From Sambucus nigra (lineage: Eukaryota; Streptophyta; Magnoliopsida; Dipsacales; Adoxaceae): a stretch of DNA of 64,000 nt. Location of the stretch: the NCBI GenBank assembly GCA_949130495.1, contig OX422207.1, positions 829,596,073 through 829,660,072 on the forward strand. Direction: 5' to 3'. The position numbers and the translations under genes are program-made. Shown here piece after piece: positions 23,508 through 35,284 of this stretch. The notes beneath the pieces were generated by a model, which was given only the letters and a program-made list of their open reading frames with translations, did no database searches and was not told where the DNA came from. Numbering within the stretch: the stretch's first letter is position 1; each line of letters begins with the position of its first letter.

Positions 23508-23515
23508 AGGCAAGT
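23508..23515 (+). promoter_or_regulatory. Predicted GC-AG splice donor in LTR D
   Basis: CTTAAG|GCAAGT, 637 bp from the LTR start. I see no ATG in the ~165 bp before it, but several ATGs follow within 40 bp (AATGCA, ATATGT, CCATGT). Confidence 0.5.
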
Positions 23516-23942
23516 GATTTAGTATTCTTAATGCATTGAATATGTTTTCCATGTTTAGTGTAGGAAATTATCCTATATTGAAATTCTTGAAGAAAACCAT
23601 GAAAATTGTTAGAGAAACTTTGAATTTGGGATAGGAATCGCATGTAGTATGATAAGGGACTGATTTAATACTTGAATAGTTTTATATAAATATTTAAAAA
23701 AGGATTTATGATGATTAATTAGGCATAATAAAATTTGGAGTTCATGTTCATAGGGATTGGAAAAATATATGGAGATTTATATAAATTTCTTGATGATTTG
23801 TAAGATTTGACCCTTAAAATATATGAAGGAATGACCTAGGGTGATTAGGAATGGTTTATAAACGTTATTATATTAATTGTATGATCTTTGGGTGGAATTA
23901 GAAAAGAGAAAATTGAATAAAAAACGGACTTCAGGATTTCTG

Positions 23943-24114
23943 GGTCGAAACTGCCATCTCGTTAGAAGACCTGCCCAGGTCGTTCGAACGAACTTCTAAC
24001 GAGATGACAGTATGACTTCTAACGAGTTGGTAGTTCGTTCGAAGACTTTTGTTTGAATGAAAACTCGTTCGAATGACCTCGTTCGAATGAGGTTTCTAAC
24101 GAGTTGACATAATG
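23943..24114 (+). repeat. CpG palindrome array and long hairpin in LTR D (GTTCGAAC type)
   Basis: Mixed copies of GTTCGAAC/CGTTCGAA and of CTCGTTAGAAG with its complement CTTCTAACGAG. Positions 23950-23968 and 23993-24011 form a 19-bp inverted repeat with one mismatch; the loop itself holds GACCTgcccAGGTC and GTTCGAAC. The same motif set is in LTR F. Confidence 0.9.
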
Positions 24115-26516
24115 GCCTTTTTGGCCTGAATTGATTTCTAGTATCCCGTAGACTTATTTAAATGGTGAGATAACCTTCCTTTATTAACTAGTAGGTATAG
24201 TTGGGAGATTTGGGGTACATTGAGGAGTGAAACTTAGGATCGTGTAGTAAACCGGATGACATTTGTGGATTGGGAAGCGAGTAACTAACCACGACGTGAG
24301 AAGAGTTGGTAAATTAAATACATATAAATCGGGGACTTGTAAGCTGTAAAATACTAATGTTGGTATAATAACGAAATGTATACCACTAATGAAATATTAA
24401 AATATCTAAGATGTGTGAATGCTTAGTATATGTAGTTATCTGTGTATAACATACCTACTGTACTTGCTATCATGGGAGGTTGGCGTTCGTTTATAGGGCC
24501 ATCTAATCTTTGTGTGCCTACGGGGGGAACTAGATTGGTACCTCGAGGACATAGGTCAGAGAAGGACTAATTGAGAAGTTAATAAGTCTGCTGATCTTGG
24601 GAGCGTATGTATGTGCGTGACCCATGTGATGTGAACTATGTTCGCCTCCATTGTTTGTGATTGTTGTTTATTGAACGATTCCTGAGAGATTCGGAATACG
24701 TGGTCCTTATGTACATGATGTACCGGGATTGGATAGCAGAGTATGTGTGCACCGCAACTTAGTCTCGGGGTGCTAGTATTGTATATTTATTATGAGATTA
24801 ATATACTGTTAATTGAAACGAATTGTAGTGTATAATTGTGAGTAGTTATAGCAACGTTTTGCATAGATAAAATGGATGTTCTCTAGTAAGTAATGTCACT
24901 AATAATGGGAAACCGAGTATAAATGTAAGCTCTCTAATTATATGTAGAGATCAGAAATTAAGTGGAAATTGTATAGTAAGGTTAGAATCCATTTCGGACT
25001 AGATAGACTTGGGAATAACTAGAATGGGTACGGGTACGATAGGAGTGCACAATTAGTTGAGAGGTGAGGAACTCATGTGAGTGCACACACTATCATGTAC
25101 TTTATATTCACTGTTTAATGATATTAAACACTTGCAAATTTTTAAACTATTTTCACATTCGGGCTATGACCCGTTTGCTTTCAAATCTATTTTTATAAAA
25201 ACCTTTTAGGTGCCCAACCACAAGGACACCATGCGTAGGAGTTCTATTCAGGTGACGTGCTATAGCTGCTGTGGAAGTTACATGACCTTGATAGTAGACG
25301 CTTCCATTTCCAATCTTGATTCCATTATCAGACTTTCTCATTTGTTGGGCATGTCGCCCCATTTCTTTTAGAGACATTTTACATTTCAGTTATTTCCGAC
25401 TTTGGGTTGTAATTAATGTAGTAATGCATACTTGGTATTTATTTATTTTAGCATTTGGTTTGTTGTGAGGGGTATTTTCCTCCGGACTCTTTATTACTGA
25501 TTGGTTATTTTATAGTGACTACGTTGTGGTGGTTATATTAACACTTCATAATTTATTTGTTGTATGTAAATCGGATTTAATTTAAAATTTGACAACTCAT
25601 CTTTTTAAATATTAGGTGGCTAGTAATTGTTAAAACGTTTTTCGACAGTGATGCTATGAACTGAGCCAACTTGGCATTTTGTATTAATTTAATAAAGGAG
25701 TAGCTACCCGGTATTTAATTAGTCGGGGTGTCACAATGGTGTCAAACTGAAATGGAATCTCATTAAGTAGGATTTATCTATATTTTCCTGCACTTATGAA
25801 TATTGATCACTGTATTTGATATTGCTCTAGGTTGTGCATTTAGATTGAGATGTAAGGATATTTATTATTATTGCAAATTGTGGAGATCGAGTTAAAATGA
25901 TTTATGGTAATTGATGTTCATAACTGTCATAAAATTTATTCACATGGTTACCATATCATCTTAAACCGGGCCCTGACCCGTTTATATCTCCTTGTTTTGC
26001 ATGAATCTTATATTCACCCAGGTGCTCTGTCGCAAGAACGCCCGTATTGACTTTTCTATCCCAGTGTCCTAGAGCTGTAACACTTTGCGGATGTTATGGG
26101 ATACTTGATATAGACTCTTCCCTCATTTCGTATTCTAGTTATGATCGGTTACACATTCGGGCGTGTTGCCCAAGTTTTTTAATTGTATTATATAATGTGA
26201 TATTGTACTTTAATACTCGGTGTAACCTGCTTGTAAAGTTTTGTTAACCGACATCTTATTCAGTTATTTTGATGTTTATGGTTGATTATCTAACAACAGT
26301 TTTCTTTTATATCCACCTTCTTTTCAATTGGATTGTTTAAATGTTTTTCATTAACTTAAAAAATAAATTTTGGCAATCCGTTTTCTAAAATAATTGGTGG
26401 TTATCTTGTATACTTATTGTACTACAATGATGCTTAGAATGGACCATTTATGATTCCTATAATTATTGGAGTAGCGGGATGGCCACCTCTTATTTTAATA
26501 AGCGAGGTATCAGAGA

Positions 26517-26528
26517 TGGTATTAGAGC
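26517..26528 (+). promoter_or_regulatory. Primer-binding site of element C
   Basis: TGGTATTAGAGC, one mismatch from the initiator Met tRNA complement, two bases after the 5' LTR end, followed by ATCAGGTTC as in the other elements. Confidence 0.85.
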
Positions 26529-26677
26529 ATCAGGTTCTAGAGTCCTTGGGATCTATGCGGATTATCAGGTTCTACCGTAGCGTTCTTTGATGTAGTGCCC
26601 TATTGTTAGGAATGTTTTATTTGTATATGTATGTGATATTCGGTGAAGAGAAATTATTTTAAATCGTATTCTGATTC

Positions 26678-26696
26678 ACTTGTTTCTTCATCTCAG
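26678..26696 (+). promoter_or_regulatory. Predicted splice acceptor at the gag start of element C
   Basis: CTTGTTTCTTCATCTCAG runs straight into the gag ATG at 26697. The pyrimidine tract and CAG fit a plant 3' splice site, and B and F share the arrangement. Confidence 0.55.
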
Positions 26697-26973
26697 ATGC
26701 CGCATAAAAGAGGTCGCCCAGCGAGGAGAAATAGAGTTGTAGAAGATAATGTAGAACCTCCACCGCCACAGTCAGGAACTATAAATGCCACGGAGGTTGA
26801 TAATATTATCTCCCAGGCGGTCAATGCTGCGATGACAGCCTTGGCTCAACAGTTTCCTCAAGCCCAACAACCGATAGTTCATGAGGTGCAAGCCCATGCA
26901 GGACCTTCCATGTGGGAAAGAGTCAGAGAATCTTTCTTGAAGGGTCATCCCCCAGAATTCCAGGGTGGTTTTG

Positions 26974-28094
26974 TGAAAGAGTGCGACTGTGTGATAATTG
27001 ATTTAAATTAAATTCGCAAGTTTCCAAGTACCCCTTATTTAATTAGAGTCCCTAAACATGCATCTAAGGTGAGAGTGTCAACCTATAAACAAATAAATCA
27101 AGCAACGCAGTAAATATGCTGAGACACAGATTTCAGGAAAAAAACCCTTTCGGGTAAAACCTTTATTTCACTATGAATATATAAATCGCAACTTACAATT
27201 ACATAGAGAAATCTGCAACGGATCCACGCACAACCAACCCACAAAGACACGCAGTCTTGAACTCAGCATGAGAATACACGCAGCACCCTCCAAGGACTCG
27301 CAACCCAAACAACAAAGGAAGAACCGCAGCTCTCCTTAATGGCACGCAACCATAAAACTTTGTAGAGACTCCCTCAGCAATGAGATGCAGCCCTCGGTTT
27401 CAAAGATCTCCCCATAAAGGTTGAACAATAGCAAAGCTTGTGTTCTAGGGTTCCAAAAGATTTACAAAAGTAATTGGGATTTTTGTGTGTGAATCAAAAA
27501 GATGTTTGGCACATCAAAAAGGTGAAGACTTTGAGTATTTAGGACTCTGAAAACCGTCTAGAAAAGTCTTAGAAAACAACTCCCCGAATTTAGTTTAAAT
27601 AAGAAAATCCGGGCCTAAAAAATCTCGAGAAAATCTGCTCGATTTTATCCTAGGCGGACCGGTCCGGGTCTGAGGCGGATCGGTCCGAGGGGGAGGATCG
27701 GTTCTTTTAAATTTGGCTTTATCGGTTCGCTACCGGTCCGGGGTCTACTGGATCTTCAGCAAGCGGATCGGTCCGTCAGGAGGGCGGACCGGTCCGATAT
27801 AGAGGCGGACCGGTCCGGCTTGGCAGAAAATTAAAAAACTTTTAAAATCCTCTTTTTGAGTGAAAAAACTTACTTCTTATTTTTTATAAAAACATTTTAT
27901 AAAAATTTCCCAATACTAAGTATGAAGCATAAGGAACTGAAAAACAAAACTTTACCAAGTTCATTCTCGCAGAGGCTATGATGTTGAAGATGCTTTGATA
28001 TTCGGATCCGTTGATGTAATTGCGATCTTGAATTTCTTCAACGGTGTAACGACGTACGACATACAAATTGATTATGGACAAAAATGTCCTTACA
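26974..28094 (-). mobile_element. Copia-like solo LTR inside C gag
   Basis: 1121 bp, TGAAAGAGTGCG...GTCCTTACA, with perfect TSD TTTTG (26969-26973, 28095-28099). The gag reading frame brackets it precisely. On the minus strand the end region AAAGGTTTTACCCGAAAGGG followed by CTGAAATCTGTGTCTC resembles U5 of Ty1/copia LTRs, hence the strand call. Superfamily and strand are inference; TG...CA and 5-bp TSD are seen directly. It carries its own palindrome array. Confidence 0.8.
27650..27825 (-). repeat. CpG palindrome array in the copia-like LTR (CGGACCGGTCCG type)
   Basis: About seven spaced copies or close variants of GGCGGACCGGTCCG. Three are exact CGGACCGGTCCG; others read CGGATCGGTCCG or CTACCGGTCCGG. 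It lies 0.27-0.44 kb from the presumed LTR 5' end. Confidence 0.85.
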
Positions 28095-28990
28095 TTTTGA
28101 TGTAATAGTAGCAAACTAATGGAAGAAGGATATGCAGCGTCATATTCGCATGGTGTACTATAGTGAAGAATGAAAGAAAATTCTTAATACTTTTAAACTA
28201 GTTGGAGCATCCTTACACTGGTGGCAGTCCGTGACCACGTCAGAGGAGAGAGATACTATGACTATATCGAATTTTTGGGTTTTATTTGATCTAAAGTATT
28301 TTCCTCCCGCAATCCAAAGAGAGATGAGGAGGAAACTTCAAGATGTAGTCCAAGGTGAACGTTCTTTAGCAGAGTATGAGGAGGAATTTACTCGTCTGGC
28401 TAGTTTTGTATCGAATGAGGTAGTTCCGGATGAACGAAGGATCTCAAAGTTTATTGAAGGTTTGCATTGGAGAATACGGTAACATTTGCTGGGGAATCCA
28501 GCCTTACAGACATTTGGCGATGTAATGAATGCCGCATTGCTTCATTTCCAAGATCATCGGTTGCATGTGCAAGGAAGTAGGAAGGTTTTAGTGTCGGGGC
28601 AACCTAGTAAGCAGGGAGGCAATGGTGCTGGAGGAGCACTACCCTCGTCTCAACCGTCGGGTTGCAAGCAGAAGGATAGGGACACCCAGCAAGGAAGTTT
28701 GTCCAAGAGACAACGTTTTAGGGGGGTTTAATTTTGGTGGTAGCGGTTTTAGGCACGGTCAGGGTGCCCAGCAGCAAAAATAGCAGGTGGGCCAGTAAGG
28801 CCAGTAAGGCCAGGCAGGTCGGGGTAACAATGGGGGTCGAGGCCATCCGGGTCAAGGCTTGGGGAAGTTCCAAAATAATAAGGGCCATCATTGGGAGAAT
28901 ATGGCGGGCCGTTGTTTTCAATGTGGGGAAACGGGTCACTTTCGAAAAGCTTGTCCCCAATTACAGTTACCTTGAGTTCCACAGTATCAG

Positions 28991-31900
28991 CAGGCATATT
29001 TACCCCCACCACCACCTGTTCCAGCCGCCCCTCCGCAATAGGGACAATTACAGTATGGGCGTGTCTACCATATACTGGATGCTATGCTTCCTCCAGCCCC
29101 ACCAGCTATCGAGGATAAGTTTCCTATTTAGGGACATATGGGTCGTGTGTTTTTTGATACAGGCGCAACGCTCTCATTTATTTCTAGAAGTTTTGCCCAA
29201 TCGACGGAGTTAATTAAATCTATGAAAAGTACCTTTACTAATGTCGAGTCCTCTATGGGTGATGGTTCGCTCATTTTCTTTGTTTGTAAAAGAGTAGAAA
29301 TAAATCTTAGTAATTTGTGTTTTGAGGTCGATTTACTCGTCCTAGATATGGTCGGGTATGATTTAATACTGGGTATGGATTGGCTAGTGAAATATCGTGC
29401 GATAGTAAATTGTTATGGGAAGAGTATAGTCTTTGCTATTCCGGGGCAAGAGATGTTTTTAGTGGCAGTGCCTCTTTTTGAGGCAGGTTCTAGCACATAT
29501 TTGTATTGCATTGCGAAGGAAACTTCTCGTGACATAGTCGTTTCCCTAGATTCGATTTTCATGGTGAAAGACTTTGGGGATGTTTTTCAGGAGATACCAG
29601 GCTTACCGCCAAGTCGGGAGATTGAGTTTGTGATTGATTTAGCACCGAGAATGCGACCGATTGCTAGGGCTCCGTACCGTATGGCTCCTATTGAGATGAG
29701 GGAGCTAAGAGATTGGATTCAGAAGTTATTAGAACAGGGGTTTATTAGGCATAGTACGTCATCGTGGGGAGCTCCTGTATTATTTGTGAAGAAGAGAGAT
29801 GGTTCCCTCCGGTTGTGTGTAGATTATCGGGAATTGAACAAGGTTACCATCAGGAATAAATACCCACTACCTCGGGTTGATGACTTGTTCGATCAACTTA
29901 GGGGAGCGTCGTACTTCTCTAAAATAGATTTAAGAATGGGGTATCACCAGTTGCAGATACGAGAGCAGGACGTGTCCAAAACTGCGTTCTTAACTAGATA
30001 TGGGTCTTATGAATTTTTGGTCATGCCTTTTGGGCTAACCAATGCTCCTGCAGTGTTTATGGACCTTATGAATAGAGTGTTTCGAGACTTCTTGGACCAG
30101 TTTGTTATCGTGTTTATTGATGACATCCTAGTTTATTCTCAGACAGAAGCTGATCACGTGAAGCATTTACTATTTGTCCTGCAAACGTTACGGGATCATC
30201 AGTTATATACCAAATTTGAGAAGTGTGGTTTTTGGCTACAGGAAGTGCAGTTTTTGGGTCACATCGTGACAACTCAGGGTATTTCGGTAGATCTGAGTAA
30301 AGTTGTTACGGTGAGGGAATGGGGTCAGCCCATTACACCTACAGAGATTTGCAGTCTTCTGGGTTTGGATGGCTATTAGCGCCGATTTATTAAGGGTTTT
30401 TCTAAGATTGCTAGCCCTTTGATAAATTTGACTCGGAAGGGAGTGAGGTTTTTATGGGATGATTCTTGTCAACTGGCTTTTGATGAGCTAAAAGATAAGT
30501 TAACTTCTGCTCCAGTACTTGCGTTACCGAGACCGGGGGTGGAATATTTGGTTTTTACTGACGCATATCTGTAAGGGTTGGGAGGTGTATTACAACAAGA
30601 ATAGCGGGCTATTGCTTATGCTCTCGCAAGGTAAATCCCCATGAGAAGAATTATCCAGTACATGATCTAGAACTTGCTGCAGTGGTTTTTGCCTTGAAGA
30701 TTTGGAGACATTACCTCCTGGGAGAGAAATTTAGTCTTTTCATGGACCACAAATCGTTGCAATACTTATTTTCGCAAAAAGATTTGAATATGCGACAATG
30801 TCGGTGGTTAGAGTTTGTGAAAGACTACCAATTTGATATTCATTATCACCCAGGTAAAGCTAATGTAGTGGCAGATGCACTGAGTCAAAAACTTGAGGGG
30901 GAGTTAGCACTGGTATGGAAGGCTAAATGGAGAGAACTTAGCCAGGAAGATGCTGTTGCGAAGACGTTTATATCAGTGTTGACCGTTATGCCTATGATAG
31001 TGGCAAGAGTTGTGGAAGCTCAAGGAAAGGACAAAGAGTGTTAGGACCGAATACAACAATTACTAATCGAGGGAGCGTAATCCTACTCTATAAGTTTGGA
31101 GGGTGGATTGCATTTCCACGGTAGACTTATTGTCCCGGATGAGGGAGATTTGAGGCGAGCCGTAATGACAGAATATCATGGGTTCAGATTTGCAGTACAT
31201 CCGGGTGGGGACAAAATGTACCAAGCCAAATGCCGTCATTATTGGTGGGTGGGTATGAAATAGGATATCTCTGAATTTGTCTCCCAATGTACTACTTGTC
31301 AGTTGGTGAAAGTAGATCATCAGCGACCAATGGGATTGCTAAAACCCTTAGAAATACCGGTATGGAAGTGGGAAAGCATCTCGATGGATTTTATCATGGG
31401 ATTGCTAATGTCACAAAGTGGTCATGATTCTATTTGGGTTATCTTGGATCGCTTAACCAAGTCATCATATTTCCTACCAGTACGTACATATTACAACGCG
31501 GCTCGTTATGCCCAGCTATTCATTATCGATATTGTCACACTCTATGGGGTGCTTATTAATATAGTCTCCGACCGAGATAAGATTTTTGTTTCCAACTTTT
31601 GGCAAAGTTTCCAAGAAGCGTTGGGAACCGAGTTAAAGTTGAGTACCTCCTATCACCCTTAAACAGAAAGAGTCAACCAAATGTTGGAGGACATGCTCAG
31701 AATGTGTGTACTGAACTTTAAAGGAGGTTGGGATCAATACCTTCCCTTGGTAGAATTTTCTTACAATAATTCGTACCAATTCACTATAGGTATGGCTCCC
31801 TATGAAGAATTATATGGTCGACCGTGTAGATCACCTATTTGTTGGTTGGTAGTAGGGGATAATAAATTTCTTGGACTTGAAATGTTTCAAGATACATCTT

Positions 31901-32436
31901 CAATGATTGAACTTATTCGCAGCCGCATCTGAATCGCTCAAGATCGTCAAAAGAGTTATGCCGATGCAAATAGAAGGCATGTGGAATTGGAAGTTGGAGA
32001 TCAAGTTTTGGTTCGAGTGTCGCCAATGAAGGGAATAACACGATTTAGTAAGAAAGGCAAGCCTGCGCCTCGTTATGTAGGCCCTTTTCCCGTTATTGCA
32101 AGAGTAGGCGCCGTAGCTTACCAACTCGCTTTATCGGAACGCCTACAACAGATTCATGATATGTCTCATGTTTCATCCTTGAAAAAGTATAAGAGGTGTG
32201 AAGGATCTCACTAGCATATTCCTTTAGATGATATCGAATTGTAGCCCGATATTTCATACGAGGAACAACCAGCTGCAATCTTAGATCACGGAGAGCGTAG
32301 GCAAAGATCTAGAGTGGTGCCCTTGGTTCGGGTCCAATGGGGACATCACAATGCCGAGGAGTCAACGTGGGAGCGTGAGGCCGATATGCGAGAAAAGTAT
32401 CCACATCTCATTTTACAAGGTACGCCTAAATTTTGA
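28991..32436 (+). pseudogene. Element C pol: protease, RT, RNase H, integrase, chromodomain-like tail
   Basis: Domains follow Ty3/gypsy order. Protease: [14 protein letters not shown] (catalytic DTGA) to [13 protein letters not shown]. Reverse transcriptase lies in an open frame 29138-30379: [54 protein letters not shown], catalytic [10 protein letters not shown] (IDD at 30116-30124). A stop follows LLGLDGY at 30378. RNase H continues broken: [17 protein letters not shown](stop), then an open stretch 30682-31044 with [10 protein letters not shown] and [14 protein letters not shown]. Integrase: zinc-finger end CTTCQLVKVDHQRP, SMDFIMG (Asp), VSDRDK (Asp); the DGQ of the QTDGQTER motif is deleted after a stop, beside the Glu. 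The end, LVRVQWGHHNAEESTWERE.DMREKYP, is chromodomain-like, as in Tekay/Del-type chromoviruses. About ten stops and small indels disable it. Confidence 0.92.
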
Positions 32437-32453
32437 GGGCAAAATTCCCTTAT

Positions 32454-32464
32454 AAGGGGGGGAG
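32454..32464 (+). promoter_or_regulatory. Polypurine tract of element C
   Basis: AAGGGGGGGAG two bases before the 3' LTR start TGTAATAACCC; it primes plus-strand DNA in this class. Confidence 0.9.
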
Positions 32465-33054
32465 TATGTAATAACCCTTACTTTTGAGTAATTTACTTTA
32501 TATTAATTTACCATGTGAGGTAATTATATAATATATTGGATAATGTAGTAAATATTATTTCAAGTGATTTAAAAGATAATATTTACTGGATTTTTGCATA
32601 TTTACTATTAAGTGAATGTAAATAGCACCATGTTATGTTTTATTTCGTCGTTGTGCTTTAAATGACAGTTATGGTTTAAAGTGATGTTGAATCATAAAAT
32701 GAATTATGTTATCCTGGATGCCAATTCAGAGGGCATGGTTAGTCCCGAAATAATTGAGATAGTCAAAATAAGTGTCATGTTATATTTTGGGTTTCGGGCA
32801 CTTTTGACGGGTTATGGCTTAATTATGTAGTTACGGGTTATTTTAATGGTGTAATAACATTTAAAGTTGGAGTGCAGTGTTAAAAGAATGTTTAAGTCTT
32901 CCAACCCCCTTTTTATCCTCAATTATATGTTCCTAAACCTAGAGAGAGGGAGAGAGAAAGAGAAGTGTGGAGAAAAGAGAGAGAAAGGAAGATAATTGAA
33001 GATTTGGGCTTTGGATTTGTGGCTACCGGAAGGAAATCCGAGACTACAACCCTA

Positions 33055-33062
33055 AGGCAAGT
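33055..33062 (+). promoter_or_regulatory. Predicted GC-AG splice donor in LTR C
   Basis: CCTAAG|GCAAGT, 590 bp from the LTR start. The matching part of the 5' LTR is deleted, so this copy only shows the ancestral sequence. Confidence 0.5.
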
Positions 33063-33327
33063 TTTTACTTACAAATTTATGATTCCATGTGTATAAATTG
33101 TAGTGATAGTTGTGTATTTGGAAGAATTGAACAAATGTTAGGTTTTGATAAATATTGATGTTTAACCCTTACATCTTGTTGTTTGTATGATTTAAGTTGG
33201 TCATGTGGGTTCGTTGTGATGGAGAAATGTTGTGGTTATGTTGTTGGTTGATGAGAATGAAGGAAGTGTAAGAATAAAGGGTTTAGGTTTTGGGATTTAG
33301 TATTGTAGAAGAAGTGAAAATTGTGGG

Positions 33328-33525
33328 TCCGATAGGCCCGGTCGACCGGGCTTAAGGGGGAGGCATATTGCTTTCCTCGATAAGTATAAATTCAGAGCGC
33401 GATCAACTGCGGTCCAAGGACCGATCGACCGAGCCTTCCCAAATGAGCTTATTGCATTCCTTTCTAAGAAAAACCAAATAGGCGCGATCGACCGCGGTCT
33501 CATGACCGGTCGACCGGTCCCCTAT
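33328..33525 (+). repeat. CpG palindrome array in LTR C (GGTCGACC type)
   Basis: Copies include CCCGGTCGACCGGGC, ACCGATCGACCGAG, GCGATCGACCGCGGTC and ACCGGTCGACCGGTCC, plus a decayed GCGATCAACTGCGGTC. Two arms are linked as pairs (GCG...CGGTCC / GGACCG). It lies 0.86-1.06 kb from the LTR start. Only the last part survives in the 5' LTR, because B inserted inside the array. Confidence 0.9.
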
Positions 33526-35160
33526 TTTTCACCCTAAAATGCTTAGTTTCCTCTAACTTCTTTCTTTTAAGATAGGGACTTAGGAACCTTCTTGAATGAA
33601 GTAAAACTAGAGTATTCGGGTCTAGTAGTAAAGTATTTAAGAACCTAAGTTGGAATTGAGAGTTGGGGCTTAGTTCCAAAATCAATTTAGTTAGTTAAAT
33701 TAGAGGAAGTTAAATGATTCGTTTTATAAATGAACTAGTCTAGGTCTAGGGAGAGTTAGAGTGAGTTACTGTGGACTTCTAGAATTGGGTTGAAGTAATA
33801 TTACACTTAGGGGCTCATTGGTTTGTCGTTAAATTTCTTGGAGGCTAATATGGAAATATATTAAACGTGTTGTTTATGAAATATGTCATGAAACGCTTAT
33901 GGCCCCGGATAAAACGTAATGCATATTTTAAAATGGGAATAACTTGTGAATGATAATTTGTATATACACACCTCTCTAAATGATATCATAGGGGAAGTTA
34001 TGCACATGAGGTGAAGTCCCCTGGCTAATGAATGCAAGGTGAATATAGTCCTTGGCCATAGGACCGGTTATTATATATTGTGTGATTGTTGTTCGAAGTG
34101 AGGTAATTCCGGGTGTAGTTATGACTCACTATCGAAGGTATATGGTCGCTTCCTGACGTCACGCGATGTAAGATCTCCAGGTGGTCTTGGTGATAGGCCC
34201 TGAAAGATGATAGCTATTTAGGGGCGCATCCAGTGGGGGAACCGAAAGGATGGTCTTGGAATCGTTATATGATGTGATTATAACTATTCTTGTGAAAGTG
34301 GAAATCTCATTGATGGCAAAGCATTTCGTGAAAAAAATTGCCTTGAAAATGATTCATAAAGAGAAAAGGAATTGTGAAGTAAATGGTGTCAAACTGAAAT
34401 GGAATCTCATTAAGTAGGATTTATCTATATTTTCCTGCACTTATGAATATTGATCACTGTATTTGATATTGCGCTAGGTTGTGCATTTGGATTGAGAGGT
34501 AAGGATATTTATTATTATTGCAAATTGTGGAGAGCGAGTTAAGCTGATTTATGATAATTGATGTTCATAACTGTCATACTATTTATTCACATGGTTACCA
34601 TATCATATTAAACCGGGCCCTGACCGTTTATATCTCCTTGTTTTGCATCAATCTTATATTCTCCCAAGTGCTCCGTCGCAAGGACGCCCATATTGACTTT
34701 TCTATCCCAGTGTCCTGGAGCTGTAACACTTTACAGATGTTATGTGATACTTGATATAGATGCTTCCCTCATTTTGTACTCTAGTTATGATCGGTTACAT
34801 ATTCGGGCGTGTTGCCCAGGTTTTGTAATTGTATTATATAATGTGATATTGTACTTTAATACTCGGTGTAACCTTCTTGTAAAGGTCTGTTAACTGACAA
34901 CTTATTCAGTTATTTTGATGTAAATGGTTGATTATCTAACAACAGTCCTCTTTTATATCCAGCTTTTTTTCAATTGGATTGTTTAAATGTTTTTCATTAA
35001 CATACAAAATCAATTTTGGCAATCCGTTTTCTAAAATAATTGGTGGTTATCTTGTATACTTATTGTACTACAGTGATGCTAAGAATGGACCATCTATGAT
35101 TCCTGTAATTATTGGAGTAGCGGGCTGGCCACCTCTTATTTGAATAAGCGGGGGTTCACA

Positions 35161-35284
35161 GAAATCTCACCAAAGAAATCAACAATCCTATACATAGGGC
35201 TCTATATCAAAGAAAGCTACGCTGGAAGCATAATAAGCCGCACAGATCCTAAAGGACACTAGAATCTGATGCTCTGATACCACC
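35161..35284 (-). repeat. Leader and primer-binding site of the element E stump
   Basis: The sequence runs from GAAATCTCACC to the PBS (TGGTATCAGAGC on minus, 35271-35282). It matches the leaders of A and F (TAGGGCTCTATATCAAAGAAAG, here shortened; GCCGCACAGATCCTAA). C was apparently inserted here; E gag, pol and the other LTR are gone. Confidence 0.85.

Larger units (their letters stand above)
22873..25735 (+). mobile_element. Solo LTR D
   Basis: 2863 bp from TGTAATACCCCG to GGGGTGTCACA with a perfect TSD ATGGT (22868-22872 and 25736-25740). The empty site is visible in the 3' LTR of C (AAATGGTGTCAAACTG near 34380). It has the same backbone as LTRs E and F. A GC splice donor is at 23508-23515 and a palindrome array at 23943-24114. 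It arose by recombination between the two LTRs of a full element. Confidence 0.95.
21958..26514 (+). repeat. 5' LTR of element C, truncated and interrupted by solo LTR D
   Basis: 21958-22872 and 25736-26514 align with 33474-35160 of the 3' LTR. The first ~1007 bp of the LTR is missing, lost in the deletion that joined A to B. It ends ...GAGGTATCAGA at 26514 (3' LTR ends GTTCACA). Solo LTR D fills 22873-25735. Confidence 0.9.
26697..28990 (+). pseudogene. Element C gag, split by a copia-like solo LTR
   Basis: Starts MPHKRGRPARRNR. The N-terminal part (26697-26973) has SQAVNAAMTALAQQF and MWERVRESFLKGHPPEFQGG. It is cut at 26974 by a 1121-bp LTR and resumes at 28095 with DVIVAN.WKKDMQRHIRM (stop at the dot, Gln in B). 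Capsid core: MRRKLQDVVQGERSLAEYEEEFTRLASFV (28321-28410) and WRIR(stop)HLLGNPALQTFGDV. The zinc knuckle CFQCGETGHFRKAC is intact at 28913-28954, after a Gln/Gly-rich linker with a frame change near 28730. Gag would package genomic RNA in cytoplasmic particles. The insertion, several stops and a frameshift make it dead. Confidence 0.9.
32467..35160 (+). repeat. 3' LTR of element C, complete
   Basis: 2694 bp from TGTAATAACCC to GGGGTTCACA. It serves as the uninterrupted reference for the 5' LTR, showing the empty sites of B (CCAAA at 33474-33478) and D (ATGGT near 34384). It contains GAGATAGTCAAAA (32756-32768), a GC splice donor (33055-33062), a palindrome array (33328-33525) and the block GGAAGATGATAGCT shared with LTRs A and B. 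Confidence 0.95.

Noticed and set aside
28718..29015. Two minus-strand open frames of 80-88 codons
   Set aside because: They are antisense shadows of the gag linker and zinc knuckle of element C.
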